From Amaranthus tricolor (Eukaryota; Streptophyta; Magnoliopsida; Caryophyllales; Amaranthaceae), in contig NC_080057.1 in NCBI RefSeq assembly GCF_026212465.1, positions 9,411,398 to 9,475,397 of the forward strand: a stretch of DNA of 64,000 nucleotides, given 5' to 3'. A program made the translations under genes and the position numbers. The notes under the pieces were generated by a model. That model saw only the letters and a list, made by a program, of their open reading frames with translations. It searched no databases and was not told the origin of the DNA. Shown here in pieces: positions 37,650-53,299 of the stretch (position 1 is the first letter of the stretch; each line of letters begins with the position of its first letter).

Positions 37650-39975
37650 AGGATCAATGATCAATGAAGAATGAACGATGAAGAATGAACAAGGATCAAT
37701 GGTCAATGACGAATGAACGATGAAGAATGAACAAGGATCAATGATCAATGAAGAATGAACGATGAAGAATGAACAAGGATCAATGATCATTGAAGAATGA
37801 ACGATGAAGAATGAACAAGGTTCAACGGTCAATGAAAAATGAACGATGAAGAATGAACAAGGATCAATGATGAATGAAGAATGAACGATGAAGAATGAAA
37901 AAGGATCAATGATCAATGAAGAATGAACGATGAAGAATGAACAAGGATCAATGATCAATGACGAATGAACGATGAAGAATGAACAAGGATCAATGATCAT
38001 CGAAAAATGAACGATGAAGAATGAACAGGGATCAATGATCAATGAAGAATGAACGATGAAGAATGAACAAGGATCAACGCTAAATAACGAATGAACGATG
38101 AAGAATAAACAAGGATCAATGAAGAATGAACGATGAAGAATGAACAAGGATCAATGATCAATGAAGAATGAACGATGAAGAATGAACAAGGATCAATGAT
38201 CAATGACGAATGAACGATGAAGAATGAACAAGGATCAATGATCAACGAACAATGAACGATGAAGAATGAACAAGGATCAATGATCAATGAAGAATGAACG
38301 ATGAAGAATGATCAACGATCAATTATCAATGAAGAATTAACGATGAAGAATGAACAAGGATCAATGGTCAATGACGAATGAACGATGAAGAATGAACAAG
38401 GATCAATGATCAATGAAGAATGAACAATGAAGAATGAACAAGGATCAATGATCATTGAAGAATGAACGATGAAGAATGAACAAGGTTCAACGGTCAATGA
38501 AAAATGAACGATGAAGAATGAACAAGGATCAATGATGAATGAAGAATGAACGATGAAGAATGAAAAAGGATCAATGATCAATGAAGAATGAACGATGAAG
38601 AATGAAAAAGGATCAATGATCAATGACGAATGAACGATGAAGAATGAACAAGGATCAATGATCATCAAAAAATGAACGATGAAGAATGAACAAGGATCAA
38701 TGATCAATGAAGAATGAACGATGAAGAATGAACAAGGATCAATGCTAAATGACGAATGAACGATGAAGAATAAACAAGGATCAATGAAGAATGAACGATG
38801 AAGAATGAACAAGGATCAATGATCAATGAAGAATGAACGATGAAGAATGAACAAGGATCAATGGTCAATGACGAATGAACGATGAAGAATGAACAAGGAT
38901 CAATGATCAATGAAGAATGAACGATGAAGAATGAACAAGGATCAATGATCATTGAAGAATGAACGATGAAGAATGAACAAGGTTCAACGGTCAATGAAAA
39001 ATGAACGATGAAGAATGAACAAGGATCAATGATGAATGAAGAATGAACGATGAAGAATGAAAAAGGATCAATGATCAATGAAGAATGAACGATGAAGAAT
39101 GAACAAGGATCAATGATCAATGACGAATGAACGATGAAGAATGAACAAGGATCAATGATCATCGAAAAATGAACGATGAAGAATGAACAGGGATCAATGA
39201 TCAATGAAGAATGAACGATGAAGAATGAACAAGGATCAACGCTAAATAACGAATGAACGATGAAGAATAAACAAGGATCAATGAAGAATGAACGATGAAG
39301 AATGAACAAGGATCAATGATCAATGAAGAATGAACGATGAAGAATGAACAAGGATCAATGATCAATGACGAATGAACGATGAAGAATGAACAAGGATCAA
39401 TGATCAACGAACAATGAACGATGAAGAATGAACAAGGATCAATGATCAATGAAGAATGAACGATGAAGAATGATCAACGATCAATTATCAATGAAGAATT
39501 AACGATGAAGAATGAACAAGGATCAATGGTCAATGACGAATGAACGATGAAGAATGAACAAGGATCAATGATCAATGAAGAATGAACAATGAAGAATGAA
39601 CAAGGATCAATGATCATTGAAGAATGAACGATGAAGAATGAACAAGGTTCAACGGTCAATGAAAAATGAACGATGAAGAATGAACAAGGATCAATGATGA
39701 ATGAAGAATGAACGATGAAGAATGAAAAAGGATCAATGATCAATGAAGAATGAACGATGAAGAATGAAAAAGGATCAATGATCAATGACGAATGAACGAT
39801 GAAGAATGAACAAGGATCAATGATCATCAAAAAATGAACGATGAAGAATGAACAAGGATCAATGATCAATGAAGAATGAACGATGAAGAATGAACAAGGA
39901 TCAATGCTAAATGACGAATGAACGATGAAGAATAAACAAGGATCAATGAAGAATGAACGATGAAGAATGAACAAG
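37650..39975 (+). repeat. Tandem duplication, 1162-bp period
   Basis: Two adjacent blocks match with anchors at 38039/39201, 38312/39474 and the CGCT marker at 38078/39240. The marker here has the private variant AACGCTAAATAACG in both copies, and both carry GATCAATTATCAATG and GATCATCAAAAAATG. These point to a recent duplication. The period equals 27 monomers plus one 28-bp unit. Confidence 0.82.
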
Positions 39976-42900
39976 GATCAATGATCAATGAAGAATGAAC
40001 GATGAAGAATGAACAAGGATCAATGATCAATGACGAATGAACGATGAAGAATGAACAAGGATCAATGATCAATGAACAATGAACGATGAAGAATGAACAA
40101 GGATCAATGATCAATGAAGAATGAACGATGAAGAATGATCAACGATCAATGATCAATGAAGAATTAACGATGAAGAATGAACAAGGATCAATGGTCAATG
40201 ACGAATGAACGATGAAGAATGAACAAGGATCAATGATCAATGAAGAATGAACGATGAAGAATGAACAAGGATCAATGATCATTGAAGAATGAACGATGAA
40301 GAATGAACAAGGTTCAACGGTCAATGAAAAATGAACGATGAAGAATGAACAAGGATCAATGATGAATGAAGAATGAACGATGAAGAATGAAAAAGGATCA
40401 ATGATCAATGAAGAATGAACGATGAAGAATAAACAAGGATCAATGATCAATGACGAATGAACGATGAAGAATGAACAAGGATCAATGATCAATGAAGAAT
40501 GAACAATAAAGAATGAACAAGGATCAATGATCAATGAAGAATGAACGATGAAGAATGAACAAGGATCAACGCTAAATGACGAATGAACGATGAAGAATGA
40601 ACAAGGATCAATGGTCAATGAAGAATGAACGATGAAGAATGAACAAGGATCAATGATCTATGAAGAATGAACGATGAAGAATGAACAAGGATCAATGATC
40701 AATGAAGAATGAACGATGAAGAATGAACAAGGATCAATGATCAATGCCAAATGAACGATGAAGAATGAACAAGGATCAATGATCAATGAAGAATGAACAA
40801 TGAAGAATGAACAAGGATCAATGATCAATGAAGAATGAACGATGAAGAATGAACAAGGATTAATGATCAATGAAGAATGAACAAGGATCAATGATCAATG
40901 AAGAATGAACAAGGATCAATGATCAATGAAGAATGAACGATGAAGAATGAACAAGGATCAATGATCAATGAAGAATGAACGATGAAGAATGAACATGAAT
41001 CAATGATCAATGAAGAATGAACGATGAAGAATGAACAAGGATCAATGATCAATGAAGAATGAACGATGAAGAATGAACAAGGATCAATGATCAATGAAGA
41101 ATGAACGTTGAAGAATGAACAAGGATCAATGATCAATGAAGAATGAACGATGAAAAATGAACAAGGATCAATGATCAATGAAGAATGAACAAGGATCAAT
41201 GATAAATGAAGAATGAATGATGAAGAATGAACAAGGATTAATGGTCAATGACGAATGAACGATGAAGAATGAACAAGGATCAATGATCAATGAAGAATGA
41301 ACGATGAAGAATGAACAAGGATCAATGATCAATGAAGAATGAACGATGAAGAATGAACAAGGATCAATGGTCAATGACGAATGAACGATGAAGAATGAAA
41401 AAGGATCAATGATCAATGAAGAATGAACGATGAAGAATGAACAAGGATCAATGAGATCAATGACGAATGAATGATGAAGAATGAACAAGGATCAATGATC
41501 ATCGAAGAATGAACGATGAAGAATGAACAGGGATCAATGATCAATGAAGAATGAACGATGAAGAATGAACAAGGATCAACGCTAAATGACGAATGAACGA
41601 TGAAGAATAAACAAGGATCAATGAAGAATGAACGATGAAGAATGAACAAGGATCAATGATCAATGAAGAATGAACGATGAAGAATGAACAAGGAACAATG
41701 ATCAATGAAGAATGAACGATGAAGAATGAACAAGGATCAATGATCAATGAAGAATGAACGATGAAGAATGAACAAGGATTAATGATCAATGAAGAATGAA
41801 CGATGAAGAATGAACAAGGATTAATGGTCAATGACGAATGAACAATGAAGAATGAACAAGGATTAATGATCAATGAAGAATGAACGATAAAGAATGCACA
41901 AGGATCAAGGATCAATGAAGAATGAACGATGAAGAATGAACAAGGATCAATGATCAATGAAGAATGAACGATGAAGAATGAACAAGGATCAATGATCAAT
42001 GAAGAATGAACGATGAAGAATGAACAAGGATCAATGATCAATGAAGAATGAACAAGGATCAATGATAAATGAAGAATGAACGATGAAGAATGAACAAGGA
42101 TTAATGGTCAATGACGAATGAACGATGAAGAATGAACAAGGATCAATGATCAATGAAGAATGAACGATGAAGAATGAACAAGGATCCATGATCAATGAAG
42201 AATGAACGATGAAGAATGAACAAGGATCAATGGTCCATGACGAATGAACGATGAAGAATGAACAAGGATCAATGATCAATGAAGAATGAACGATGAAGAA
42301 TGAACAAGGATTAATGATCAATGAAGAATGAACGATGAAGAATGAACAAGGATTAATGGTCAATGACGAATGAACGATGAAGAATGAACAAGGATCAATG
42401 ATAAATGAAGAATGAACGATGAAGAATGAACAAGGATTAATGGTCAATGACGAATGAACGATGAAGAATGAACAAGGATTAATGCTCAATGAAGAATGAA
42501 CAAGGATCAATGATCAATGAAGAATGAACGATGAAGAATGAACAAGGATTAATGGTAAATGACGAATGAACGATGAAGAATGAACAAGGATCAATGATCA
42601 ATGAAGAATGAACGATGAAGAATGAACAAGGATCAATGATCAATGAAGAATGAACGATGAAGAATGAACAAGGATCAATGGTCAATGACGAATGAACGAT
42701 GAAGAATGAACAAGGATCAATGATCAATGAAGAATGAACGATGAAGAATGAACAAGGATTAATGATCAATGAAGAATGAACGATGAAGAATGAACAAGGA
42801 TTAATGGTCAATGACGAATGAACGATGAAGAATGAACAAGGATCAATGATCAATGAAGAATGAACGATGAAGAATGAACAAGGATTAATGGTCAATGACG

Positions 42901-43269
42901 AATGAACGATGAAGAATGAATAAGAATCAATGATCAATGAAGAATGAACGATGAAGAATGAACAAGGATCAATGATCAATGAAGAATGAACGATGAAGAA
43001 TGAACAAGGATCAATGATCAATGACGAATGAACGATGAAGAATGAACAAGGATCAATGTTCAATGAACAATGAACGATGAAGAATGAACAAGGATCAATG
43101 ATCAATGAAGAATGAACGATGAAGAATGATCAAGGATCAATGATCAATGAAGAATGAACGATGAACAATGAACAAGGATCAATGGTCAATGACGAATGAA
43201 CGATGAAGAATGAACAAGGATCAATGATCAATGAAGAATGAACGATGAAGAATGAACAAGGATCAATGA

Positions 43270-46200
43270 TCAATTAAGAATGAACGATGAAGAATGAACA
43301 AGGATTAATGGTCAATGACGAATGAACGATGAAGAATGAACAAGGATCAATGATCAATGAAGAATGAACGATGAAGAATGAACAAGGATCAATGATCAAT
43401 GAAGAATGAACGATGAAAAATGAACAAGGATTAATGGTCAATGACGAATGAACGATGAAGAATGAATAAGGATCAATGATCAATGAAGAATGAACGATGA
43501 AGAATGAACAAGGATCAATGATCAATGAAGAATGAACGATGAAGAATGAACAAGGATCAATGATCAATGAACAATGAACGATGAAGAATGAACAAGGATC
43601 AATGATCAATGAAGAATGAACGATGAAGAATGATCAACGATCAATGATCAATGAAGAATGAACGATGAAGAATGAACAAGGATCAATGGTCAATGACGAA
43701 TGAACGATGAAGAATGAACAAGGATCAATGATCAATGAAGAATGAACGATGAAGAATGAACAAGGATCAATGATCATTGAAGAATGAACGATGAAGAATG
43801 AACAAGGTTCAACGGTCAATGAAAAATGAACGATGAAGAATGAACAAGGATCAATGATGAATGAAGAATGAACGATGAAGAATGAAAAAGGATCAATGAT
43901 CAATGAAGAATGAACGATGAAGAATGAACAAGGATCAATGATCAATGACGAATGAACGATGAAGAATGAACAAGGATCAATGATCATCGAAAAATGAACG
44001 ATGAAGAATGAACAGGGATCAATGATCAATGAAGAATGAACAAGGATCAACGCTAAATGACGAATGAACGATGAAGAATAAACAAGGATCAATGAAGAAT
44101 GAACGATGAAGAATGAACAAGGATCAATGATCAATGAAGAATGAACGATGAAGAATGAACAAGGATCAACGCTGAATGACGAATGAACGATGAAGAATAA
44201 ACAAGGATCAATGATCAATGACGAATGAACGATGAAGAATGAACAAGGATCAATGATCAATGAAGAATGAACGATAAAGAATGAACAAGGATCAATGATT
44301 AATGAAGAATGAACGATGAAGAATGAACAAGGATCAATGATCAATGACGAATGAACGATGAAGAATGAACAAAGATCAATGGTCAATGAAGAATGAACGA
44401 TGAAGAATGAACAAGGATCAATGATCTATGAAGAATGAACGATGAAGAATGAACAAGGATCAATGATCAATGAAGAATGAACGATGAAGAATGAACAAGG
44501 ATCAATGATCAATGAAGAATGAACGATGAAGAATGAACATGGATCAATGATCAATGAAGAATGAACGATGAAGAATGAACAAGGATCAATGATCAATGAA
44601 GAATGAACGATGAAGAATGAACAAGGATCAATGATCAATGAAGAATGAACGTTGAAGAATGAACAAGGATCAATGATCAATGAAGAATGAACGATGAAGA
44701 ATGAACAAGGATCAATGATCAATGAAGAATGAACAAGGATCAATGATAAATGAAGAATGAACGATGAAGAATGAACAAGGATTAATGGTCAATGACGAAT
44801 GAACGATGAAGAATGAACAAGGATCAATGATCAATGAAGAATGAACGATGAAGAATGAATAAGGATCAATGATCAATGAAGAATGATAGATGAAGAATGA
44901 ACAAGGATCAATGGGCAATGACGAATGAACGATGAAGAATGAAAAAGGATCAATGATCAATGAAGAATGAACGATGAAGAATGAACAAGGATCAATGAGA
45001 TCAATGACGAATGAACGATGAAGAATGAACAAGGATCAATGATCAATGAAGAATGAACGATAAAGAATGAACAAGGATCAATGATCAATGAAGAATAAAC
45101 GATGAAGAATGAACAAGGATTAATGGTCAATGACGAATGAACGATGAAGAATGAACAAGGATTAATGCTCAATGAAGAATGAACGATGAAGAATGAACAA
45201 GGATCAATGATCAATGAAGAATGAACGATGAAGAATGAACAAGGATTAATGGTCAATGACGAATGAACGATGAAGAATAAACAAGGATCAATGATCAATG
45301 AAGAATGAACGATGAAGAATGAACAAGGATCAATGATCAATGAAGAATGAACGATGAAGAATGAACAAGGATCAATGGTCAATGACGAATGAAAGATGAA
45401 GAATGAACAAGGATCAATGATCAATGAAGAATGAACGATGAAGAATGAACAAGGATTAATGATCAATGAAGAATGAACGATGAAGAATGAACAAGGATTA
45501 ATGGTCAATGACGAATGAACGATGAAGAATGAACAAGGATCAATGATCAATGAAGAATGAACGATGAAGAATGAACAAGGATTAATGGTCAATGACGAAT
45601 GAACGATGAAGAATGAATAAGAATCAATGATCAATGAAGAATGAACGATGAAGAATGAACAAGGATCAATGATCAATGAAGAATGAACGATGAACAATGA
45701 ACAAGGATCAATGGTCAATGACGAATGAACGATGAAGAATGAACAAGGATCAATGATCAATGAAGAATGAACGATGAAGAATGAACAAGCATCAATGATC
45801 AATTAAGAATGAACGATGAAGAATGAACAAGGATTAATGGTCAATGACGAATGAACGATGAAGAATGAACAAGGATCAATGATCAATGAAGAATGAACGA
45901 TGAAGAATGAACAAGGATCAATGATCAATGAAGAATGAACGATGAAAAATGAACAAGGATTAATGGTCAATGACGAATGAACGATGAAGAATGAATAAGG
46001 ATCAATGATCAATGAAGAATGAACGATGAAGAATGAACAAGGATCAATGATCAATGAAGAATGAACGATGAAGAATGAACAAGGATCAATGATCAATGAC
46101 GAATGAACGATGAAGAATGAACAAGGATCAATGATCAATGAACAATGAACGATGAAGAATGAACAAGGATCAATGATCAATGAAGAATGAACGATGAAGA

Positions 46201-48400
46201 ATGATCAACGATCAATGATCAATGAAGAATGAACGATGAAGAATGAACAAGGATCAATGGTCAATGACGAATGAACGATGAAGAATGAACAAGGATCAAT
46301 GATCAATGAAGAATGAACGATGAAGAATGAACAAGGATCAATGATCATTGAAGAATGAACGATGAAGAATGAACAAGGTTCAACGGTCAATGAAAAATGA
46401 ACGATGAAGAATGAACAAGGATCAATGATGAATGAAGAATGAACGATGAAGAATGAAAAAGGATCAATGATCAATGAAGAATGAACGATGAAGAATGAAC
46501 AAGGATCAATGATCAATGACGAATGAACGATGAAGAATGAACAAGGATCAATGATCATCGAAAAATGAACGATGAAGAATGAACAGGGATCAATGATCAA
46601 TGAAGAATGAACAAGGATCAACGCTAAATGACGAATGAACGATGAAGAATAAACAAGGATCAATGAAGAATGAACGATGAAGAATGAACAAGGATCAATG
46701 ATCAATGAAGAATGAACGATGAAGAATGAACAAGGATCAACGCTGAATGACGAATGAACGATGAAGAATAAACAAGGATCAATGATCAATGACGAATGAA
46801 CGATGAAGAATGAACAAGGATCAATGATCAATGAAGAATGAACGATAAAGAATGAACAAGGATCAATGATTAATGAAGAATGAACGATGAAGAATGAACA
46901 AGGATCAATGATCAATGACGAATGAACGATGAAGAATGAACAAAGATCAATGGTCAATGAAGAATGAACGATGAAGAATGAACAAGGATCAATGATCTAT
47001 GAAGAATGAACGATGAAGAATGAACAAGGATCAATGATCAATGAAGAATGAACGATGAAGAATGAACAAGGATCAATGATCAATGAAGAATGAACGATGA
47101 AGAATGAACATGGATCAATGATCAATGAAGAATGAACGATGAAGAATGAACAAGGATCAATGATCAATGAAGAATGAACGATGAAGAATGAACAAGGATC
47201 AATGATCAATGAAGAATGAACGTTGAAGAATGAACAAGGATCAATGATCAATGAAGAATGAACGATGAAGAATGAACAAGGATCAATGATCAATGAAGAA
47301 TGAACAAGGATCAATGATAAATGAAGAATGAACGATGAAGAATGAACAAGGATTAATGGTCAATGACGAATGAACGATGAAGAATGAACAAGGATCAATG
47401 ATCAATGAAGAATGAACGATGAAGAATGAATAAGGATCAATGATCAATGAAGAATGATAGATGAAGAATGAACAAGGATCAATGGGCAATGACGAATGAA
47501 CGATGAAGAATGAAAAAGGATCAATGATCAATGAAGAATGAACGATGAAGAATGAACAAGGATCAATGAGATCAATGACGAATGAACGATGAAGAATGAA
47601 CAAGGATCAATGATCAATGAAGAATGAACGATAAAGAATGAACAAGGATCAATGATCAATGAAGAATAAACGATGAAGAATGAACAAGGATTAATGGTCA
47701 ATGACGAATGAACGATGAAGAATGAACAAGGATTAATGCTCAATGAAGAATGAACGATGAAGAATGAACAAGGATCAATGATCAATGAAGAATGAACGAT
47801 GAAGAATGAACAAGGATTAATGGTCAATGACGAATGAACGATGAAGAATAAACAAGGATCAATGATCAATGAAGAATGAACGATGAAGAATGAACAAGGA
47901 TCAATGATCAATGAAGAATGAACGATGAAGAATGAACAAGGATCAATGGTCAATGACGAATGAAAGATGAAGAATGAACAAGGATCAATGATCAATGAAG
48001 AATGAACGATGAAGAATGAACAAGGATTAATGATCAATGAAGAATGAACGATGAAGAATGAACAAGGATTAATGGTCAATGACGAATGAACGATGAAGAA
48101 TGAACAAGGATCAATGATCAATGAAGAATGAACGATGAAGAATGAACAAGGATTAATGGTCAATGACGAATGAACGATGAAGAATGAATAAGAATCAATG
48201 ATCAATGAAGAATGAACGATGAAGAATGAACAAGGATCAATGATCAATGAAGAATGAACGATGAAGAATGAACAAGGATCAATGATCAATGACGAATGAT
48301 CGATGAAGAATGAACAAGGATCAATGATCAATGAACAATGAACGATGAAGAATGAACAAGGATCAATGATCAATGAAGAATGAACGATGAAGAATGATCA
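43270..48400 (+). repeat. Tandem duplication, 2571-bp period
   Basis: Two blocks match at 43634/46205, 44426/46997 and 44712/47283, with the CGCTAAAT marker at 44051/46622. Private variants such as GAATGATAGATG, ATGGGCAATG and AACATGGATC occur in both copies. The left part of the second copy has one extra 42-bp monomer, so the offset there is 2529. The copies stop agreeing near 45.7/48.25 kb. A more diverged third copy follows, with its marker at 49371. Confidence 0.8.
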
Positions 48401-51400
48401 AGGATCAATGATCAATGAAGAATGAACGATGAACAATGAACAAGGATCAATGGTCAATGACGAATGAACGATGAAGAATGAACAAGGATCAATGATCAAT
48501 GAAGAATGAACGATGAAGAATGAACAAGGATCAATGATCAATTAAGAATGAACGATGAAGAATGAACAAGGATTAATGGTCAATGACGAATGAACGATGA
48601 AGAATGAACAAGGATCAATGATCAATGAAGAATGAACGATGAAGAATGAACAAGGATCAATGATCAATGAAGAATGAACGATGAAAAATGAACAAGGATT
48701 AATGGTCAATGACGAATGAACGATGAAGAATGAATAAGGATCAATGATCAATGAAGAATGAACGATGAAGAATGAACAAGGATCAATGATCAATGAAGAA
48801 TGAACGATGAAGAATGAACAAGGATCAATGATCAATGACGAATGAACGATGAAGAATGAACAAGGATCAATGATCAATGAACAATGAACGATGAAGAATG
48901 AACAAGGATCAATGATCAATGAAGAATGAACGATGAAGAATGATCAACGATCAATGATCAATGAAGAATGAACGATGAAGAATGAACAAGGATCAATGGT
49001 CAATGACGAATGAACGATGAAGAATGAACAAGGATCAATGATCAATGAAGAATGAACGATGAAGAATGAACAAGGATCAATGATCATTGAAGAATGAACG
49101 ATGAAGAATGAACAAGGTTCAACGGTCAATGAAAAATGAACGATGAAGAATGAACAAGGATCAATGATGAATGAAGAATGAACGATGAAGAATGAAAAAG
49201 GATCAATGATCAATGAAGAATGAACGATGAAGAATGAACAAGGATCAATGATCAATGACGAATGAACGATGAAGAATGAACAAGGATCAATGATCATCGA
49301 AAAATGAACGATGAAGAATGAACAGGGATCAATGATCAATGAAGAATGAACAAGGATCAACGCTAAATGACGAATGAACGATGAAGAATAAACAAGGATC
49401 AATGAAGAATGAACGATGAAGAATGAACAAGGATCAATGATCAATGAAGAATGAACGATGAAGAATGAACAAGGATCAACGCTGAATGACGAATGAACGA
49501 TGAAGAATAAACAAGGATCAATGATCAATGACGAATGAACGATGAAGAATGAACAAGGATCAATGATCAATGAAGAATGAACGATAAAGAATGAACAAGG
49601 TTCAATGGTCAATGAAGAATGAACGATGAAGAATGAACAAGGATCAATGATCAATGAAGAATGAACGATGAAGAATGAACAAGGATCAATGATCAATGAA
49701 GAATGAACTATGAAGAATGAACAAGGATTAATGATCAATGAAGAATGAACAAGGATCAATGATCAATGAAGAATGAACAAGGATCAATGATCAATGAAGA
49801 ATGAACGATGAAGAATGAACAAGGATCGATGATCAATGAAGAATGAACGATGAAGAATGAACAAGGATCAATGATCAATGAAGAATGAACGATGAAGAAT
49901 GAACACGGATCAATGATCAATGAAGAATGAACGATGAAGAATGAACAAGGATCAATGATCAATGAAGAATGAACGTTGAAGAATGAACAAGGATCATTGA
50001 TCAATGAAGAATGAACGATGAAGAATGAACAAGGATCAATGATCAATGAAGAATGAACAAGGATCAATGATAAATGAAGAATGAACGATGAAGAATGAAC
50101 AAGGATTAATGGTCAATGACGAATGAACGATGAAGAATGAACAAGGATCAATGATCAATGAAGAATGAACGATGAAGAATGAACAAGGATCAATGATCAA
50201 TGAAGAATGAACGATGAAGAATGAACAAGGATCAATGGTCAATGACGAATGAACGATGAAGAATGAAAAAGGATCAATGATCAATGAAGAATGAACGATG
50301 AAGAATGAACAAGGATCAATGAGATCAATGACGAATGAACGATGAAGAATGAACAAGGATCAATGATCATCGAAGAATGAACGATGAAGAATGAACAGGG
50401 ATCAATGATCAATGAAGAATGAACGATGAAGAATGAACAAGGATCAACGCTAAATGACCAATGAACGATGAAGAATAAACAAGGATCAATGAAGAATGAA
50501 CTATGAAGAATGAACAAGGATCAATGCTCAATGAAGAATGAACGATGAAGAATGAACAAGGATCAATGATCAATGAAGAATGAACAAGGATCAATGATAA
50601 ATGAAGAATGAACGATGAAGAATGAACAAGGATTAATGCTCAATGAAGAATGAACGATGAAGAATGAACAAGGATCAATGATCAATGAAGAATGAACGAT
50701 GAAGAATGAACAAGGATTAATGGTCAATGACGAATGAACGATGAAGAATGAACAAGGATCAATGATCAATGAAGAATGAAAGATGAAGAATGAACAAGGA
50801 TTAATGGTCAATGACGAATGAACGATGAAGAATGAATAAGGATCAATGATCAATGAAGAATGAACGATGAAGAATGAACAAGGATCAATGATCAATGAAG
50901 AATGAACGATGAAGAATGAACAAGGATCAATGATCAATGACGAATGAACGATGAAGAATGAAAAAGGATCAATGATCAATGAACAATGAACGATGAAGAA
51001 TGAACAAGGATCAATGATCAATGAAGAATGATCGATGAAGAATGATCAAGGATCAATGATCAATGAAGAATGAACGATGAAGAATGAACAAGGATCAATG
51101 GTCAATGACGAATGAACGATGAAGAATGAACAAGGATCAATGATCAATGAAGAATGAACGATGAAGAATGAACAAGGATAAATGATCAATTAAGAATGAA
51201 CGATGAAGAATGAACAAGGATTAATGGTCAATGACGAATGAACGATGAAGAATGAACAAGGATCAATGATCAATGAAGAATGAACGATGAAGAATGAACA
51301 AGGATCAATGATCAATGAAGAATGAACGATGAAAAATGAACAAGGATCAATGGTCAATGACGAATGAACGATGAAGAATGAAAAAGGATCAATGATCAAT

Positions 51401-53299
51401 GAAGAATGAACGATGAAGAATGAACAAGGATCAATGAGATCAATGACGAATGAACGATGAAGAATGAACAAGGATCAATGATCAATGAACAATGAACGAT
51501 GAAGAATGAACAAGGATCAATGATCAATGAAGAATGATCGATGAAGAATGATCAAGTATCAATGATCAATGAAGAATGAACGATGAAGAATGAACAAGGA
51601 TCAATGATCAATGACGAATGAACGATGAAGAATGAACAAGGATCAATGATCAATGAACAATGAACGATGAAGAATGAACAAGGATCAATGATCAATGAAG
51701 AATGATCGATGAAGAATGATCAAGGATCAATGATCAATGAAGAATGAACGATGAAGAATGAACAAGGATCAATGGTCAATGACGAATGAACGATGAAGAA
51801 TGAACAAGGATCAATGATCAATGAAGAATGAACGATGAAGAATGAACAAGGATAAATGATCAATTAAGAATGAACGATGAAGAATGAACAAGGATTAATG
51901 GTCAATGACGAATGAACGATGAAGAATGAACAAGGATCAATGATCAATGAAGAATGAACGATGAAGAATGAACAAGGATCAATGATCAATGAAGAATGAA
52001 CGATGAAAAATGAACAAGGATCAATGATCAATGACGAATGAACGATGAAGAATGAACAAGGATCAATGATCAATGAACAATGAACGATGAAGAATGAACA
52101 AGGATCAATGATCAATGAAGAATGAACGATGAAGAATGATCAAGGATCAATGATCAATGAAGAATGAACGATGAAGAATGAACAAGGATCAATGGTCAAT
52201 GACGAATGAACAATGTAGAATGAACAAGGATCAATGATCAATGAAGAATGAACGATGAAGAATGAACAAGGATCAATGATCAATTAAGAATGAACGATGA
52301 AGAATGAACAAGGATTAATGGTCAATGACGAATGAACGATGAAGAATGAACAAGGATCAATGATCAATGAAGAATAAACGATGAAGAATGAACAAGGATC
52401 AATGATCAATTAAGAATGAACGATGAAGAATGAACAAGGATTAATGGTCAATGACGAATGAACGATGAAGAATGAACAAGGATCAATGATCAATGAAGAA
52501 TGAACGATGAAGAATGAACAAGGTTCAATGGTCAAAGAAGAATGAACGATGAAGAATGAACAAGGATCAATGATCAATGAAGAATGAACGATGAAGAATG
52601 AACAAGGATCAATGATCAATGAAGAATGAACGATGAAGAATGAACAAGGATTAATGATCAATGAAGAATGAACAAGGATCAATGATCAATGAAGAATGAA
52701 CAAGGATCAATGATCAATGAAGAATGAACGATGAAGAATGAACAAGGATCGATGATCAATGAAGAATGAACGATGAAGAATGAACAAGGATCAATGATCA
52801 ATGAAGAATGAACGATGAAGAATGAACAAGGATCAATGATCAATGAAGAATGAACGATGAAGAATGAACAAGGATCAATGATCAATGAAGAATGAACGTT
52901 GAAGAATGAACAAGGATCAATGATCAATGAAGAATGAATGATGAAGAATGAACAAGGATCAATGATCAATGAAGAATGAACAAGGATCAATGATAAATGA
53001 AGAATGAACGATGAAGAATGAACAAGGATTAATGGTCAATGACGAATGAACGATGAAGAATGAACAAGGATCAATGATCAATGAAGAATGAACGATGAAG
53101 AATGAACAAGGATCAATGATCAATGAAGAATGAACGATGAAGAATGAACAAGGATCAATGGTCAATGACGAATGAACGATGAAGAATGAAAAAGGATCAA
53201 TGATCAATGAAGAATGAACGATGAAGAATGAACAAGGATCAATGAGATCAATGACGAATGAACAATGAAGAATGAACAAGGATCAATGATCATCGAAGA

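Noticed and set aside
41900..41925. Possible local duplication GGATCAAGGATCAA
   Set aside because: One T-to-G change in the sixth heptamer turns it into the fifth; monomer length is unchanged.
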